Positions 63,303 through 64,000 of a stretch of 64,000 nucleotides of DNA are shown in pieces (the first letter of the stretch is position 1; every line of letters starts with the position of its first letter). The DNA comes from Herbaspirillum sp. WKF16 (GTDB lineage: Bacteria; Pseudomonadota; Gammaproteobacteria; Burkholderiales; Burkholderiaceae_D). Both the position numbers and the translations under genes were made by a program. The DNA is taken from positions 3,720,001 to 3,784,000 of the forward strand of contig NZ_CP118632.1 of the NCBI RefSeq assembly GCF_028993615.1, given 5' to 3'. A model generated the notes under the pieces. That model did not search any database. It was given only the letters and a program-made list of their open reading frames with translations, and was not told where the DNA came from.

Positions 63303-63608
63303 TCAGTCTTCCCTGATGGGTTGCCCCACCATGGCGTCCACCCGCTCGCGCAATTCCTTGCCCGGCTTGAAGTGAGGCACCCGTTTTTCAGGAACCATCA
63401 CCTTGTCGCCGGACTTGGGATTGCGGCCGATGCGCGGCGGGCGCCGATTCAGCGCAAAGCTGCCAAAACCGCGGATCTCGATGCGCTGGCCGGTCGCAAG
63501 CGCGTCGACCATGGCATCGAGGATGGTTTTGACCGCGTAATCCGCATCCTTAGCAACCAGCTGCGGATAACGCTCAGCCAAGCGGGCAATCAGCTCCGAC
63601 TTTGTCAT
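63303..63608 (-). CDS. ihfB: Integration host factor, beta subunit
   Basis: A 101-residue HU/IHF-fold DNA-bending protein. It begins [17 protein letters not shown], has the [21 protein letters not shown] arm with the Pro that intercalates in DNA, and ends in a short acidic tail. With IhfA it bends DNA at specific sites. It is directly downstream of rpsA, the common gammaproteobacterial and betaproteobacterial order. Confidence 0.97.
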   Translation of the reverse strand: MTKSELIARLAERYPQLVAKDADYAVKTILDAMVDALATGQRIEIRGFGSFALNRRPPRIGRNPKSGDKVMVPEKRVPHFKPGKELRERVDAMVGQPIRED

Positions 63609-63621
63609 CGTGGACCGAAGA

Positions 63622-64000
63622 TCAGTTCTTGTTGTCGAACTTGGCCTTCAACAGTGCGCCCAGGCTGGTGGTGCCGGATGCAGCGTTGGAGTCGGCCGAC
63701 ATCTTCTGCATGGCTTCCTGGGTCTCGGCGTTGTCCTTTGCCTTGATCGACAGCTGGATGCTGCGAGCCTTGCGGTCGATGTTGATCACCAGAGCTTCGA
63801 CGGAGTCGCCGACCTTCAGGTGGGTACCGGCATCTTCCACGCGGTCGCGGGAGATTTCGGATGCACGCAGGTAGCCTTCGACTTCTTCGCTCAGGGCGAT
63901 CACGGCGCCCTTCGGCTCCACCGACTTGACGGTGCCGGTCACGATCGCGCCCTTGTCGTTCAGGGCGGCGAAGTTGTTGAACGGGTCGCCTTCCAGTTGC
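63622..64000 (-). CDS. rpsA: 30S ribosomal protein S1 (C-terminal part, gene runs off the window)
   Basis: The last 125 residues of S1; the gene continues beyond 64000. An S1 repeat is visible ([50 protein letters not shown]), followed by a flexible tail ending [14 protein letters not shown]1 brings mRNA to the ribosome. It heads the rpsA-ihfB operon. Confidence 0.95.
   Translation of the reverse strand, partial: QLEGDPFNNFAALNDKGAIVTGTVKSVEPKGAVIALSEEVEGYLRASEISRDRVEDAGTHLKVGDSVEALVINIDRKARSIQLSIKAKDNAETQEAMQKMSADSNAASGTTSLGALLKAKFDNKN

Noticed and set aside
1..64000. Search for CRISPR arrays, tRNA or rRNA genes, insertion sequences, prophage or integrase genes
   Set aside because: No evenly spaced direct repeats, cloverleaf sequences, transposase or integrase motifs were seen; apart from the two REP pairs the window looks like ordinary chromosome.

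Overview
The window looks like chromosomal DNA of a GC-rich betaproteobacterium of the order Burkholderiales, most likely Oxalobacteraceae and close to Herbaspirillum. This is inferred from the rpsA-ihfB-lapA-lapB block, the second (infA2-type) initiation factor IF-1, the dnaX-ybaB-recR order, the Burkholderiales-type porin and general protein resemblance; no database search was run. Gene density is high. I see no rRNA, tRNA, CRISPR array, transposase, integrase or prophage gene.

Layout. 0.1-11.3 kb: housekeeping and hypothetical genes (uracil/xanthine-type permease, DUF2721 protein, a monooxygenase-fold protein, two paralogous lipoproteins, exonuclease I, a nucleoside deoxyribosyltransferase-like protein, FadE-type acyl-CoA dehydrogenase, YpfJ metallopeptidase, S4 RNA-binding protein, DUF924 protein). 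11.4-14.4 kb: an operon of five type IV minor pilin genes. 14.5-17.6 kb: ribD, ribE, infA2, then a 480-base non-coding stretch with four look-alike hairpins, then convergent cspA. 18-21.6 kb: metY and a copper-type TonB-dependent receptor. 21.7-25.4 kb: an aliphatic sulfonate operon (ssuC-B-A-D order). 25.6-27.4 kb: porin and a small membrane protein. 27.6-34.7 kb: a gallate (protocatechuate 4,5-cleavage type) degradation cluster with dioxygenase, transporter, tautomerase, hydratase, aldolase and a LysR regulator carrying two DNA-binding domains.

34.9-44.8 kb: an esterase, a DUF4105 membrane protein, a second set of organosulfur-type genes (NtaA-type flavin monooxygenase, MetQ-like binding protein, SfnB/DszC-type dehydrogenase, LysR), a GlcG-family protein, an MFS exporter and a sirtuin. 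44.8-49.1 kb: a PAS-PAS-GGDEF-EAL signalling protein and a DUF3311/sodium symporter pair. 49.2-53.4 kb: a nitrate/sulfonate-type ABC transporter behind a class III CoA-transferase. 53.8-64 kb: recR, yciI, ybaB, dnaX, a GAF-GGDEF cyclase, a ComEA-like protein, a heptose kinase, ugd, lapB, lapA, ihfB and the 3' end of rpsA.

The signals most worth a second look are: (1) four tandem hairpins at 17.07-17.33 kb with the same loop, same bulge and different but still paired stems, between infA2 and cspA and ending at a terminator that reads on the minus strand; (2) an A9 slip site in dnaX where a -1 shift gives an immediate stop, as for the E. coli gamma subunit; (3) two 118-base REP-pair elements with compensated stems; (4) the double-HTH LysR regulator of the gallate genes.
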